Position numbers and translations under genes: made by a program. This document shows, piece after piece, positions 12,216-24,500 of a DNA stretch of 64,000 nt (its first letter is position 1; the number at the start of each line of letters is the position of its first letter). The DNA is taken from positions 36,989,277 to 37,053,276 of the forward strand of contig NC_134569.1 of assembly GCF_050947875.1 (NCBI RefSeq), written 5' to 3'. The notes below the pieces were generated by a model, which was not told the origin of the DNA, did not search any database, and saw only the letters and a program-made list of their open reading frames with translations. Origin of the DNA: Dermacentor variabilis. Its lineage: Eukaryota > Arthropoda > Arachnida > Ixodida > Ixodidae.

Positions 12216-14054
12216 TTGTCACTAAGAATGCAGCTCAAATGAAATAAGATAGATGAAAAAAACACGTTCTTTTACCTTCTTCTTCCCTATACATGCGTAC
12301 GTAATAGCGATTCTGGCCAGTAAATAAGGAGGCGACATTGACTTTTTTTAAAATTTCGCATAAGAAAGTCATACCGAGTTGCGAGTAGCGCGGGTTATCG
12401 TCTTCTACTTTCGCCTAACGCTGCAAAACCTGGGCCGAAACTTCTCCGCGAACACGACGAAGCCGCGAACCGAAGGACCCGCTCGTCTCGAATTTTCACC
12501 CCGAGTTACCTAACCACGAACGCCAACACACACCCACACACCGACGAGCCCGCTTTTGAAGTGCGGTCTTCCGAGCAAACGCGTTTCGCGACAGCGCAGG
12601 AGCCACAGGGAGGGAGCAAGGGGCACTCATACAGGGAGAGACAGGAGCGGCGAGAGGCCGCCGCTGTCACAGCCGAGGAAACAGTTATGCTCCCGACGTC
12701 TCCATCAGGTGTCCCAAATAACCCGCAGAGCCGAGTGAGAAGGGAAAGGATGATTCCCATTATTGGCGAACTCATCGCGAATCTTCTTCCCCCTGCCGCC
12801 GTTGCGCCGCTTGCTTGCGTTGCGAAGCCGAGACGAGGCTTCACTTTGTCCCAGAGCCATTTGGTGTGGCACCCGGTTCGTCAACAAGCCCTTGTTGACA
12901 CTGCTGGAGCAGCGGTAGCGAGGCTGCGCGGCAGTGCAGGTCGACACGCCCCTCTCGACACAGCCACCACTGTGAGCACGACGTTGTTTCGTCTTGCGGC
13001 GCCGATGAAAGATCAACAGCGAGCGCGCCGGCTGCCACGGCGGTCGAAAAAAAAACTGTAAGTGCGGAAACGTGGCCGCTGCTCGTTTTCTGCCTTCCAC
13101 TCGCTACGGAGAAACGACGACGACACGCTCTTTGCACAAAGCGAAAGCGTCCTCTCGGGCTCTACAGACTTCAAACTTATATGCCCGTTGATTCGTTATT
13201 CGTCCCGAGTATCGAGCTGACGTTTTTACAAGAAATAAGGAAAAAATAAGAAAGCCCCGTAGCAGTCTGAATTTCACCTACCATTCCTTTCGTAAGCTTA
13301 GTTCGCTATTCTTTTCTTTTTGTTGCGTTTTTCTAACCACAACGCCGTTCATTCGGCTGACAGCTTTCTGCGTCGGTGCCATAGCAACAACCATACTCCG
13401 TTCAGCCGGCTCCCTTTGAAGACGCCAACCAGCGAGGACGGCGTTTCGCGTCTCCACTCGAGTCGGCAAGTGCATGTATGCACCAAGAGCTACAAATAGC
13501 GCAGTGAGTTCTCAACAAGTTTGTGCTCATCTTGAGGAAAGCGGGCGTTGGAAGCGTCTCCGTTGCGAAGTGGCTGTCGCTAAAGAACGCCCACCAGAAA
13601 AAAAAGAGAGAAAAAAACTTCTCTTGCTACTTACCGTAGCGCTCGAGAAGTTATTGTGCAAGACAACTGGTGCGCACAACAGGTTAGCTCGCCATGACAG
13701 TTCCCCCTCTTGCATGGAGATAGTGAACATGTAGCTGGCGCTAGAGAGGGTCAGTTGTTTCGTGCGAAAGGCACTGCGACATTCAACACTATTCCTCGCC
13801 GCTAGCGTAATCGCAAATACAACGCAAGGCAATGAGCAGATCAAATGTACCGCGGCAAAAAATACTCTAGGAAAAAAAAATGTAGAAGCTCTATGTGTCG
13901 TGCTATTTGATCTTAAAAACAGTATAATTGCAGATGCTACGCCAACGATTAGAATATTCGTGACTTATTGATGCCACTCAAGTGTAATCACCTCGAAAAA
14001 CAGGAAAATTTGCATGTGCACGAATAGTGACGGAAGCTACGTTACAAATTTTGA
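12216..14054. other. Unassigned stretch, GC-richer at 12560-13100
   Basis: No recognisable domain or repeat family was found. The 12560-13100 part has frames open for 100-166 codons on both strands, without motifs, consistent with composition. Confidence 0.4.
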
Positions 14055-14465
14055 AGGAGAGAGAGAGAGAGAGAAAAGGGAAAGGTAGGGAGCTTAATCA
14101 AGGACATGCCCGGTTAGCTACGCTACACTTAGGGAAGGAGAGGAGGGAAGAATAGATAAGGAGGAAAGAGAAGAGATATATTGAAGAGTCAGTCATTCAC
14201 AGAGTCAGTTGCAGAGGAATGTCCACTGTCACAGGCACTCGTGCATTCCAGTAGTCTTCAAGAAGTGCAGAAGGGCTTCTGGGGCTTTTCGCATGCAAGA
14301 ACGCATAGGCCACGGTCCCAGGATTTTTTCCCCCGAGAGAACTCTATTATCTAAGAGGCTTACTTGCCGTGTACTTCGTTGAGCGTCAAAGGATAGGTAA
14401 TGACACAGAAGGTGCTCTAGGAGCCTCATCGCACCCGCACAAATTGCACGCCGCACTGTTGGTGA
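14055..14465 (-). mobile_element. 3' end of an I-type LINE, diverged subfamily
   Basis: Read on the minus strand, the segment keeps the HLLCHYLSFDAQR remnant of the zinc-knuckle C-terminus and ends FLKTTGMHECL, comparable to FLRTSGLLERL of the nested LINE. The 3' UTR follows on the same strand, with its gctaaccgggcatgtccttg block and a (CT)n end ((GA)n at 14055-14074 on the plus strand). There are frameshifts, so it is a dead fragment. Confidence 0.7.
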
Positions 14466-14584
14466 TGCATATTAGGAATGAGTGGGCATTTTTAAAGTTC
14501 AAATTCATTTTAAGTTCATTTTAAGTTCATTTTTAAGTTCAAATTTGAATAATTCAATATTTATGGCTATACAAAACGCAGGAC

Positions 14585-14695
14585 ATAATGGTATGGTATA
14601 TGGTATGAGCAACCTTATTGAGGTCCTGAGGGATTAGTCTGGGACTGATGCGGGCCGCTCCCACGTTGCGAAATGGTGCTGGACCAGCTATAATT
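14585..14695 (-). mobile_element. Probable LINE 3' UTR fragment of a different family
   Basis: On the minus strand the segment reads ccctcaggacctcaataagg, then a pyrimidine-purine ATACC-type tail. This arrangement recalls the 3' end of a tick LINE with a CAATAAA-like signal. The identification rests on memory of the motif, and no coding part is visible. Confidence 0.4.
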
Positions 14696-14699
14696 TTCA

Positions 14700-16017
14700 G
14701 TGCCAACACCGCTGCTTTTCTCGTTCCTCAAAGTTGGTTTCAATGAGTGCGGTAAACTTCTCCGCTTTGAAAAAAAGTTGCAAGAGAAATTCCGGCAATC
14801 TGGTTTGAATCAACCGTAGCGAGTAATATTTCTAAATCTATGCAGCAAATCTTCGTACCTCCGTAGCTATTACAGAAACTAGAGTGCTAGAAGGACTACT
14901 TAGTCTTCTTTCTTGAAACACATTGATCGGTAGTTGCAAATAGTCAGGCGAGAAGAAAGAGACAGGCGGATAGCCACTGTGGTAGGTGTGCGCAGTGCAA
15001 CGTACCTCCTTATAGACCAGTGTTTTTATAAAGATATTTGAGCGGACAAATCCACAGAACCTCGAAAGGTGCCGTAATGTGTTTTTATAAAAGGTAATAC
15101 GACACAATCGTAGTTCTTTAAACCCCGATAACTTCCATCCACATTTAAATGTATGATGAGAAGCACGAGTTTTACCTATTAGCCGAGGGCACAATGTGCA
15201 CATTCAATAATACTTTTCTCACTCCATCCCAGCCAAATGCCTCAGTATATGGCATATTTCGGCCAGAGAAGGTAGCGTTTTCCAGGTGCCCCGTGAAACC
15301 CGCCCACTCACGTTCGGCGACGGGTGTTCATAATTATACATCGGTGAACAATTCTGTGGACGCAGTTCACGGAGCTCCACTCTAAAAATACCCATGCGTA
15401 GCGTTTCGCGTCAATGAGCGACAGCCCAATAGCATGTCAGCACTTAACACCACTGCACCATAGTGATGATGTTACTAAAGGCCCAATGTTCTTGGCCGAG
15501 GAACTCTAATATGCACAAGGCCGCCAAAGTGCTAATGTGCCTGCTGAAGGCAACTGAACTATAAGCGCTTGTGACAATTTGTGAGTAAACATTCATCTGC
15601 GGGTATGCCCCTCACGGACTCTCCTTCTTTCTTAGCGTTTTCCCCTTTTTCCCCTTCCCAACGGGATGGACAGCCAACCGAGTGTAACCATAATTAGCTT
15701 CCATGCTTCTCCTTCTCTATTACTCTTTCTTTGCGGGGTTATAGGGAAAGGTGCACACCGCAATAAAGCGAATAAGCACATTTTCGAAATATTATTTACA
15801 AGATTCCGTTTTGTTAGGGCACGACGAACAGAAGTCGCGAGAACTTGTGGCAGGTTCCTGAAAACCAGCGATAGCTTGAAAAGCAATATCCCAACGTGGT
15901 AACATGCATCCCTGAAAACATTAAAGGCTTATCGAAAATATTCTGCTTATTCAGTGCTCCATATATCCACACGACCACATGGACGTTAGACTTCGCAAAC
16001 AATTTCGGGGTGCTGAA
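14700..16017. other. Unassigned stretch
   Basis: I see no supported gene or repeat in this stretch. Frames are short and lack domains. Confidence 0.45.
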
Positions 16018-16111
<94 letters not shown>

Positions 16112-16115
16112 CGAT

Positions 16116-16213
<98 letters not shown>
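16018..16213. repeat. (AATC)n / (GATT)n microsatellite
   Basis: This is an almost perfect tetranucleotide array of about 49 units, with one CGATCGAT interruption near 16110. It keeps two minus-strand frames open with repeated INQS residues. These frames are low-complexity artefacts, not genes. Confidence 0.97.
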
Positions 16214-16214
<1 letters not shown>

Positions 16215-16839
16215 GCAACAATACAGCTATCATAAATAATTTTCAACATCTGGGGCGTATACGTGCACCTGTATCTAGAGCATGCAGCGACTCGAGCAAG
16301 AAAATTCGTTGCTGCCACGCACGTAGCTGAGCAATTTTCGCTGCCAGGTTTCGCATGCGTCGGCGCGATTTCTATAAGAGCGACACCCTAGAACTCTGCT
16401 GTCGGTGTATTCACGTCCTCTATTGTTACAAGAAGACAACAGAGAAACCGGTAATACGTTTGAATGTTGTCACCTATTTAAATGCAGACTATATTGTTTA
16501 CTTTGTGGTCGTAAATGGCGTTCTACATTTGCGATTGCTTAGTGCTGAACTGCGGAGGCGCCGACAGAACACGTCGTAACATAGACGTCAGCAGAAAAGC
16601 CTTATTTTGACGGCGCTAGCTATCGGACCGCCCAATATCGCGTCGATCGCTGGGACTCCGCGACAGCGCGACCAACGTTTCGGAATTCGGTCGCGGAGAG
16701 CTGCGACGATCACGTAAGACGCAGAGCGGCGGAAATCGCTGTGTCGCTGAGTGACAATCGCGCCATGTGAAACAGCCTTATATGGCGTTCTGTCGCAGAG
16801 GATGCGAAACAGCAGATTCACTTCGAGGGTCACATCTCA

Positions 16840-16945
16840 ATAAGATGCGAAAACGCTCATGTACTTACAATTAAGTGTGCGTTAAAGAACCCCTGCTGGT
16901 CAAAACTAATCCAGAACCCTCCACTACGACGTTCGTCATAATCGA
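16840..16945 (+). mobile_element. SINE fragment (3' body, diverged)
   Basis: The segment follows the body of the full SINE at 18293-18526: gcgaaaacgctcatgtactt, then gcgttaaagaacccc, then cctccactacg and gtcataatcg. The tRNA-like head and the terminal ggcacgtaaaac block are absent. The copy is clearly more diverged than those at 18293 and 48859. Confidence 0.7.
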
Positions 16946-17210
16946 TTGCGCATTTTTTGTCTCTGTCATACGAGAAAAGTTCCAGAGCTGCGACATTCAT
17001 CAAGTGCCGTGAATTTGTGGCACCGATTATTCTGCACGTAAAAGCTTTCTTACAATCAATAGCAAGCGAAACGGATCGGTAATTACCCTGACGCTGCGGA
17101 CCTCGCTTGGGCCAGTTATAGCAGCAACTTATCAGTAGCTCTAACATTTTTAGCTCTCGTGTATCGGTTTTCTACTGTCATTTGTTCAACGACGCCCCGC
17201 TTAGTCAAGG

Positions 17211-17750
17211 ACGAGGAGGAGGAGGAAATAAAAAGAGAAGGTAAGGATGTTAACCAGAAATGCGTCTGATTGTCTACCCTACTCTGGGGTCGGAGAGAGG
17301 GAACAGAAAGGTGAGATAGCTGGAGGGGAGGGAGAAGAAAGCTACGGTGAGCTCACGCACGCACGCGGAGGGCCTGAGTGAGTCAAAGAAGCTCCCATAG
17401 GACAGTCGCCCTCAAGGAAGACAAAAGTACCTTCATAGCTTTGTGGGCCGTCGAGCGAAGGGGATGGTCTTCAAGCAGCACTTGCGCAGACAACGGCCAA
17501 TCGTCCTGTCGTCGCCATGCGATAGGTAATGTTTGTCTTTCCGACTGAAATCTATGATCTGGCACAGTAAATGTTCGATGTTCTCTTCGGCGCCGCAGAC
17601 GTCGCATCGAGTACCGCCGGTCAGTCCAACCAAAGTAGTGTACGCCTTCGCAAAAGCCACACCCAGCCACAGCGGGTACAGAAGCGATGCCTCACGTCGT
17701 GAAGCCCGGGTGGAGGTCGGACTTGGAGCAAAGGGTTCAGTTCGTGCAAC
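17211..17750 (-). mobile_element. 3' end of an I-type LINE
   Basis: On the minus strand the coding remnant (17383-17745) contains CDVCGAEENIEHLLCQ, the C-terminal zinc-knuckle motif of this family. The 3' UTR follows, with the gggtagacaatcagacgcat block and a (TCC)n end. The coding remnant has frame changes relative to the nested LINE at 34940. Its 5' truncation point directly abuts a CR1-type LINE tail at 17752. Confidence 0.8.
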
Positions 17751-17751
17751 C

Positions 17752-17797
17752 TCCCTTACTCAATGCTCCCCCTTGGGGCCTGTAAGGTACTTTGAAA

Positions 17798-17832
<35 letters not shown>

Positions 17833-17835
17833 ATA
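17752..17835 (+). mobile_element. CR1-type LINE 3' terminus with (AAAT)n tail
   Basis: The sequence cttactcaatgctccccctt followed by ggggcctgtaaggtactttg matches the 3' terminus of the minus-strand LINE at 3241-5380. It ends in about ten AAAT units (17797-17835). Only the extreme 3' end is present. Confidence 0.7.
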
Positions 17836-18292
17836 GACATTACTCAGTCTCTTATTTCCTCTTATGCAAAACTTGCGCGGTAGTATGTGCACAGGCTGCT
17901 TGTAAAATCTAGAGTACATATATATATTTCGGCAACTCGGGGCACCACACTGAAAAACACGTGGGCAATTAAGCCTTGCCATAGCGTAGCCGTCGTGGTC
18001 AGGAATCGGCTCTCGTCGACCCAAATCTGACGTCTGCGAGCGGCCCGAGAGCTCAGTTAGCTCTCCGAATGCAGCAGGATTTCTGTGTTCATTATTCATG
18101 CGCGCACGCGATCGGCACCTCGCGCTTTCTTCGTGCCATATTGCGCAAGAACGCCGTTGATATACCGTCTCTCTTCGGAGTCTCGAAAGGGCCAGCTCTC
18201 GATACGAACCCGCAATGCTACGTCATTCTAGCATCAGAAGATAATTCCATCGCAGTCAGATATTGTACAGTGTAGCTAAAGCTGTTCCAACC

Positions 18293-18526
18293 CTCCGTAG
18301 TTGCTCAGTGGCTATAGTGTTGGGCTGCTGAGCATGAGGTCGCGGGATCGAATCCCGGCCGCGGCGACCGCATTTCGGTAAGGGCGAAAACACTCGTGTA
18401 CTTAGATTTAGGTGCACGTTAAAGAACTCCAGGTGGTCGAAATTCCCGGAATCCTCCACTACGGTGTGCGTCATAATTGGAAAGTGGTTTTGGCACGTAA
18501 AACTCCATAATTAAAAAAAAAAAAGG
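18293..18526 (+). mobile_element. tRNA-derived SINE, full length
   Basis: The head contains pol III-type internal promoter boxes: an A-box-like ttgctcagtggct near 18301 and a B-box-like gggatcgaatccc near 18346. The body follows (tgtacttagatttaggtgca, then cgttaaagaactccaggtgg) and the element ends ggcacgtaaaactccataat plus poly(A). Imperfect flanking repeats tgttccaacc (18283-18292) and tgttccatcc (18527-18536) look like a target-site duplication. Such SINEs are transcribed by RNA polymerase III and mobilised by LINE enzymes. A second copy lies at 48859-49096 and a fragment at 16840-16945. Confidence 0.9.
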
Positions 18527-18864
18527 TGTTCCATCCTGAAATGCAAATGTTGCGTCGTTGTTGCGCAGCGCATGGCGCAATCGCAGGTAAATTTATCCTC
18601 TCGCTCGGCGTTTATCCTCCCGTTGCGTCCGCTGATCGCTATCATGAACCGCCACGAGGGAATTATATCGCTGGCGTAAATCGCACAGCCAACGCCTTCG
18701 TCACAACCCTGTCGCCTTTTAAGCCGCAGCAAGCCCTGCTAGATGCGATGTTAGTTTGTAAGCGGACAGCTTGGGAGCGCTGCAAACAAGGCGCGCAAGC
18801 GGGTATGTCACGCGGTGTTGTTGTGTATCGCGGGCATCCGCAGTAAGCTGAAAAACACTAATAC

Positions 18865-19585
18865 TTAAGAGGAAGCTTTAGCTTGGGCCCAACTGCGATG
18901 CGGCCTATTCATATAGGTGTAAAACGCAAAAATGATTTTCTGGAATAACCCCAGGACCGACTTTAACAAAATTTGTTAAATTTGAGAGAGAAAATTAATT
19001 CCTAGTGATTGTTGGAAGCGGTATATCGATTTAGGGCCTGAATTTTGTTGCAATAATCTTCAAAAATATTATAGTTTGAAAAAAATAGAAGCACGAAGTT
19101 TACATATTAATAGCTCTGCCTCAAGAACAGATATAGCGGTTCTGTCAACGCCATCCATGAGATCATTCAAAGTGGACAAATACGATATATCAATTTATAT
19201 CTTACGTGAATTCCTTGCGTTGTGTACAAGGGTTCTGCAAAGGCTGTATTTCCATATTACTAAATTTGTTTAGATTCATGTGTAACATATCAGTGTTGTC
19301 CGCTTTAAGTGTACTATTCGATGCAATTCACATACTTGTAATGTCATTTTTCACTGCTGAGTTACAGAGTTGTAAACTTGATAATTTCGTTTTCTGAAGA
19401 TATCTTATTTTTGCCAATTTTTAAATAATATCTGCGACCTAAATAAAAAATTAGATTTCATCAAAACTAGATTTTAAGCTTTTCCTTTAAATGCAACAAA
19501 CCTTGCCAAATTCGATGTAGTGGTTGCCGAGAAAAACGAATTCTCCTTTTCCATGCATTTACATGGGAGAACCAGAGCTAAATAA
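18865..19585. mobile_element. Non-autonomous terminal-inverted-repeat element, copy 1
   Basis: It starts ttaagaggaagctttagctt and ends near accagagctaaa, an imperfect inverted terminus. Interior blocks are shared with 43958-44537: gtactattcgatgcaatt, gctgagttacagagttgta, and tcctttaaatgcaacaaacc against tcctttaaatgctacaaact. The interior is AT-rich and carries no transposase. The shared interior and inverted ends suggest a MITE-like DNA transposon derivative. No clear target duplication was seen. Confidence 0.6.
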
Positions 19586-19589
19586 TAGC

Positions 19590-20920
19590 TGAATAGATAG
19601 AAGGTTCGAAACTGTCTAATCGGACGTTTTGCAAGGCGCTCTACAACTTTCGAATTGGAATTTCTTGCCTAACTTCGTTGCTTCAGAAGTTGGTAAATGA
19701 ACCTTGACTAATTATCTAATTAAGCAAAATACAAAGAACCGCTTGACCCACTACATACAAAAGTGAGCAACATGCATTTGGTCGCGTCGTCTTAGAGCGC
19801 ATCAGCTTATTTTTAAACTCTGGCTAAAGTTAGCTGAAACACCCGATATATATATATATATATATATACCGAGCACGCACGCACACACACTTCTGGTACC
19901 TGCTGGATGACAAGCTACTCATTCGTGGAGTCTCGACAAAGCCACACACACTAACCAACAAAAATTATGTGACTGATTGAGTCCATTACTTCCATTCCTT
20001 TCTTCTTACCTTTGCTTTCGGTTTCAGCACCGGTCCTGGCCACGCTGCAAACCAAAACTAGGCCGATGAGTGTAGCCTCGGCAACGCTTATTAGCGCAAG
20101 AGCATCGCGGAAAGCCACTCAGCCCCGAAAAATAAAGCCACACGCTCTATCCGGACACGGAAAAGTGCTTAGTCACCGAGCCGTGTTCAAGGGGAACTAA
20201 TTGGCTGCGACCTGGCCTGCAGGCAGGGCCGCGTCGCACCTCGGACGGCAGCAGGGCGACGAGGCAAAAGCGCAGTCTCGCGATGGACGCGAGGTCCCGC
20301 TTGGCGGGTCCGGATTCTTCGCGCGCGCGCGAGTGTAGGGCTGCGGGCCTGGCCACGTGGGAGTAAATTGAGAGGCGCCGTTTTGCGCCCGACTTGGCCC
20401 CAACCCTCCGATCCAGTGGGCACAGCGCGCGGGCTCCAACGTCGGAAAATGGTGCCGGTAATTAAGCCTTTCCCACCTGAGCGTGGAGAGGACGTTGTGT
20501 CCTGGTTTCCTTTATTTGTTCAACCCGAGTCCACTTCCGGGTTAGTTTTATTCTAAGCGCCGATTTTTAGATGTGCAACGAGAACCTAGAGAGCGTACAT
20601 CGGAACACGCATTCCCAAAGCGTTCGGCCTTGCTAGAATGGTTCATATGGTAAAGCTCCGGTCAATCGCGATATTAACCAATGCAACCTGTCAGTAACAA
20701 AGAGTTCTTGCCACCCACGAGCTTAGCGAATTCGGCCCTTCTTCCTTGGCATTTGGCGCTCGTAGGTTCCAAATCCGCATTTCATTAGGGCAGTTTGCAA
20801 GTTATATAAACGACGCATGCAAAAAGATGTTTTTGTTTCTTTTTCGGGGTGAAGGGGGGCGGAGGGAGAAAGTAAGATGGGAGATCGTTTGGTAACTTCT
20901 TATGTTAAAAGTGTTTACAT

Positions 20921-20954
<34 letters not shown>

Positions 20955-21393
20955 TCATGCAAATAACGGCAACGTGGGTTTCGCAAAATAATTGCTTACG
21001 CGTACTTTTGACTAGAATATTTTCACTAAGTCACGTACTTATGAGTATCTGATAAAAGGAACATGTAATAGATCAACATGGTCAAAAAAGAACACCCATA
21101 GTCAGCAGTGGCGCCGTTACGTGATTTTGGAACTGATATGGACGATGCTAATATGCCCAGTATAGCTAAAGCGCTGAGGCCATAGGATGCACGACATTAA
21201 TACTTTGAAACATACTGCCAGACTCGTCGTTTCTGAGACCGAATAAAATTTAAGCGAGGTGTATAATCGAGTTGAAATCACGTCTGATTTGATCAATATG
21301 TACACAAGCATTTGAAAACGTTGTTATGTCGCCTACAGTGCTTTGAAAAAACAAATAAGAAGTATATACACCATATAAATAGACTGAGATACA
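19590..21393. other. Unassigned stretch with a (TA)n tract
   Basis: Only short TA tracts (about 19850-19868 and 20926-20951) and a GC-richer part at 20200-20440 stand out. No gene or repeat family could be supported. Confidence 0.45.
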
Positions 21394-21530
21394 GAGAAAG
21401 AGATAAACGGGATGGGAAAGGGAGGAAGGTTTACCGGTGAAGATCCTGCTTTGCTACTCTGCACTGTGGGAAGGGTAAGGGGAAATGAAAGAGCAAGGAA
21501 GAGCGGAGAGAAAGAAAAGACAAGAAAAAT
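21394..21530 (-). mobile_element. Degenerate I-type LINE 3' tail
   Basis: The plus-strand sequence ggaggaaggtttaccggtga, then tttgctactctgcactgtgg, reads in reverse as a worn version of the family tail found at 34940-35078. Purine-rich DNA flanks it on both sides. No coding part is visible. Confidence 0.45.
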
Positions 21531-24500
21531 AAATAGAGGTTGGGAAGTATGTACATAAGCGCAAAGGATGGCAGGATAAAAGCTGCATAACGGCAGCTTG
21601 TCCCGTTCCACTTCCCTGTGAACAAGCAGCAACATGGCAAAATTGTCCGAGCGCCGGCTTCATTGCCATAGCATACCCTTTTCACTCCGTTACTATTACT
21701 TCGCGCACGTGTGCTGACGCAGTAGTTCGAACACTTAACCTGCAAACGAAAAACAAATGAATGAAAACCTCGTCCGGTGGCCTTTTCTTTTCTTTTTTCT
21801 GCTCGATGGCATTTCGGCATGACCGACCGAATGAAGGAAGGTATTACGTTTGTTCAGTCGGCTGTTGGGACATCGATAACTTTGTACATCTGATTCGGAG
21901 AGCTATGCGAGCAAATATACTCAGAAATTGCTGTAGCCTGAGGAGCCAACGTGCTTCGTGAGCAAACCGAACAGGATAAACTGCATCGTGATTTGCATAT
22001 TTGGTAACCTGCGCACATAGTGCTGGCGCATTTCATTTCTAATTTTTCGTCCTTGTTCCGGTACATATGCGATCCTCTTTTGACCTCCGCTTCAGTCGCT
22101 CTGTAACCCTCAATTCACATGCCTGATTTCGTTGCAATATGAACGAAAAGGAAGCAGCCCAAAGCATCCCGCCGCCACATTTACTCGTACCCCGCCGTAC
22201 CTTTGTAACAGGCCGAATCGTGTGCAACCTACTACAAAACATACCCGAGCTCGCTTTTTAAGAAGCCCAAACGTCTACACTCGTATCGGATGGTAAGCTC
22301 CCTATACACGCTTACGCGCTGAGACAGACACGGGTTTCGCTCAGCCCGTGTTGCAGACATACCGATGGCTGCAGTGAGCGCGAGCTTGCTCCTGTGACCA
22401 CGAGTGCGCGTATACTTTCGTGTCTGCGCCGGTTGACTTATGTGCGCGAAAGGACCGGGGCGGGTGGAATCGAGGAGCAAGAGCTCCGCAGCAAAACCAA
22501 CGCGGCTGCTCGCTGCCGAGTGCATTGTAACGAAGAGGGGAGAGGGGCCGACTGGCGAGGGGCCGAGAGAAAGCGAGTGAGGGCACGACTGCGCGCGCGG
22601 CGTCGGCAGAGCGACGGGGAGGAAATGGTGTGCGGTGTACGGCGCGTTCTGCGCGCTTGCCCCCTCGAGTGTGTGCGTTTCCCCGAGCACGACCCCGACG
22701 CTGCCGGCGGCGGCTTTTCCGGGGGCCATGACGAATGCGAGGCATAAATCGCATGATCGTCTGATCCAGCCGAGAGACGCGGAAAGGAAAGAAACAAATA
22801 ACCGATGGGCGAGCGCGCAGGAGCCCCGAAAGGAAGGCTCGCGGACGGCATGTACGCGGGCAGCCAGGCTCTGTGGAGCATAGAAAAAAAAAAAAAAAAA
22901 ACGTTGCACTGGCCGAAACACGAATTTTGTCGGATCTTGGAGGCCGCAGTTTCTGTGTCGGCCACAGGACGAAATGTATACCGTATCTGCAAGCGAGACC
23001 TGCAGAACGGACATTGCGAATGTACGCGCTTACTTCATCTCGTTTGGTATTTATTGCCTATTTCGAACCAAAATGAGAGAAACCGTTTGCGAATTCAGTT
23101 CTCGCTATGTTATTACGCGCCGCTGCGTAACATACAGAACGACATGTTTAAGGACATTGATGGCACACTTTGTCATAAACGTTTTGAACATGTACTGTCG
23201 TGTTCCTTTAACGATATTGCTCACGTGTAAAGTCGGGAACACGTAGCGACGACACAAACGTTGAAATGCACGGATTGGACGAAAGATTTAGAGGACAAAA
23301 GCAAACATGCGCTGCGAGGCAGAATATTTCATCACACTACAGCGCTAACACTAAGTTGTGTTAATAAAGCCGAAAACCATTTCTTTCAAGAAGTGCAGTG
23401 GAGCGTCAAAGTTTTTTCACCGTCTAGCACGCGCGACGGTAGGCTCTTGTTTTGAAATACATAAGTGCAAGTGACAGGGATTGAATGGGGAAACCTCCCT
23501 TCGGTTTTGTTCTGAAAATGAGAAGTGAGGGGGGGGGGGGCATCAGGTTCAACGAGTCATGATATGAATAAACGCAAAAGCACCTCCGCAACATAAACGA
23601 ATGCCCACATCTGATAAGCAAGAATCTGTGCCCTAACCCTAGCAATGTCGAGAGCATGAGAAAAAACTCTGTAATTAGTGATCCATAGTGTTCGGAGTAC
23701 TGATGCGCTAGTGCAAATTTAGTCCTCGTTAGTATGTCATTGTTGATACCGAAAAACAAAAGAAAGAAAGAAAAAGTACAAGTGGCATAAAAGCCACAAA
23801 GTATACGCTAGAACTCACCAAATCTGGAATTGAGCACGAACTTGAGTCAGTTCATAGCGTGTAATGTTATAATGTACTTTTTCTACTTTTGTGACAACTA
23901 ATATTATGCTAAATTTGTGGTACTATGATAATATGTGATGCATGTCATCGATGTAAAGAAGAGTAGCCAGCGCCATATTTCGGTTCCTACATATCCTTAT
24001 TTATTCATATAAATAAAGAAAATTGAAGAAGAAAACGTGATGCCGAATTCGAAGCTTATCTCGCAAGCGAATACTACATAAACGTATAGAAGGCAAAAAG
24101 CGTTATTGGATCGAGCAGCACATCTGACAAGAGAACGGAAGCTTCCACATTTTTTTTTATACTGCTAGGTGCCATAATAATTTTAATACACTCTTGCAAA
24201 GCAAGAAACACTATAGCTCGCATGACACAATGGCCGCGGCGAAGTAACGTGTGGTAGAAGAGAAAGGCAAGGAATGAGCGATTCGTCTCCATCGTACGTC
24301 TCCTCCGCGCTCGAGTAACGCAAATTGGCCGCTCCAGCTTTCCGGCCGAAGCCTCCAATCTCCGCAGCAGCTTCCCCTCGCTGCCCTGTCGCCGTATATA
24401 GTCAAACCATTTCTCCGGCATTTGATTTTAGAAAGGCGTTATCTTCGGCATGGCGGCACGATCGGCGATTAGTCCGCTCGCCAGATTTCGCTTCAAGCCA

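Noticed and set aside
16018..16213. Possible CRISPR-like array
   Set aside because: It is a continuous tetranucleotide array without spacers. No CRISPR array or cas gene exists in this eukaryotic window.
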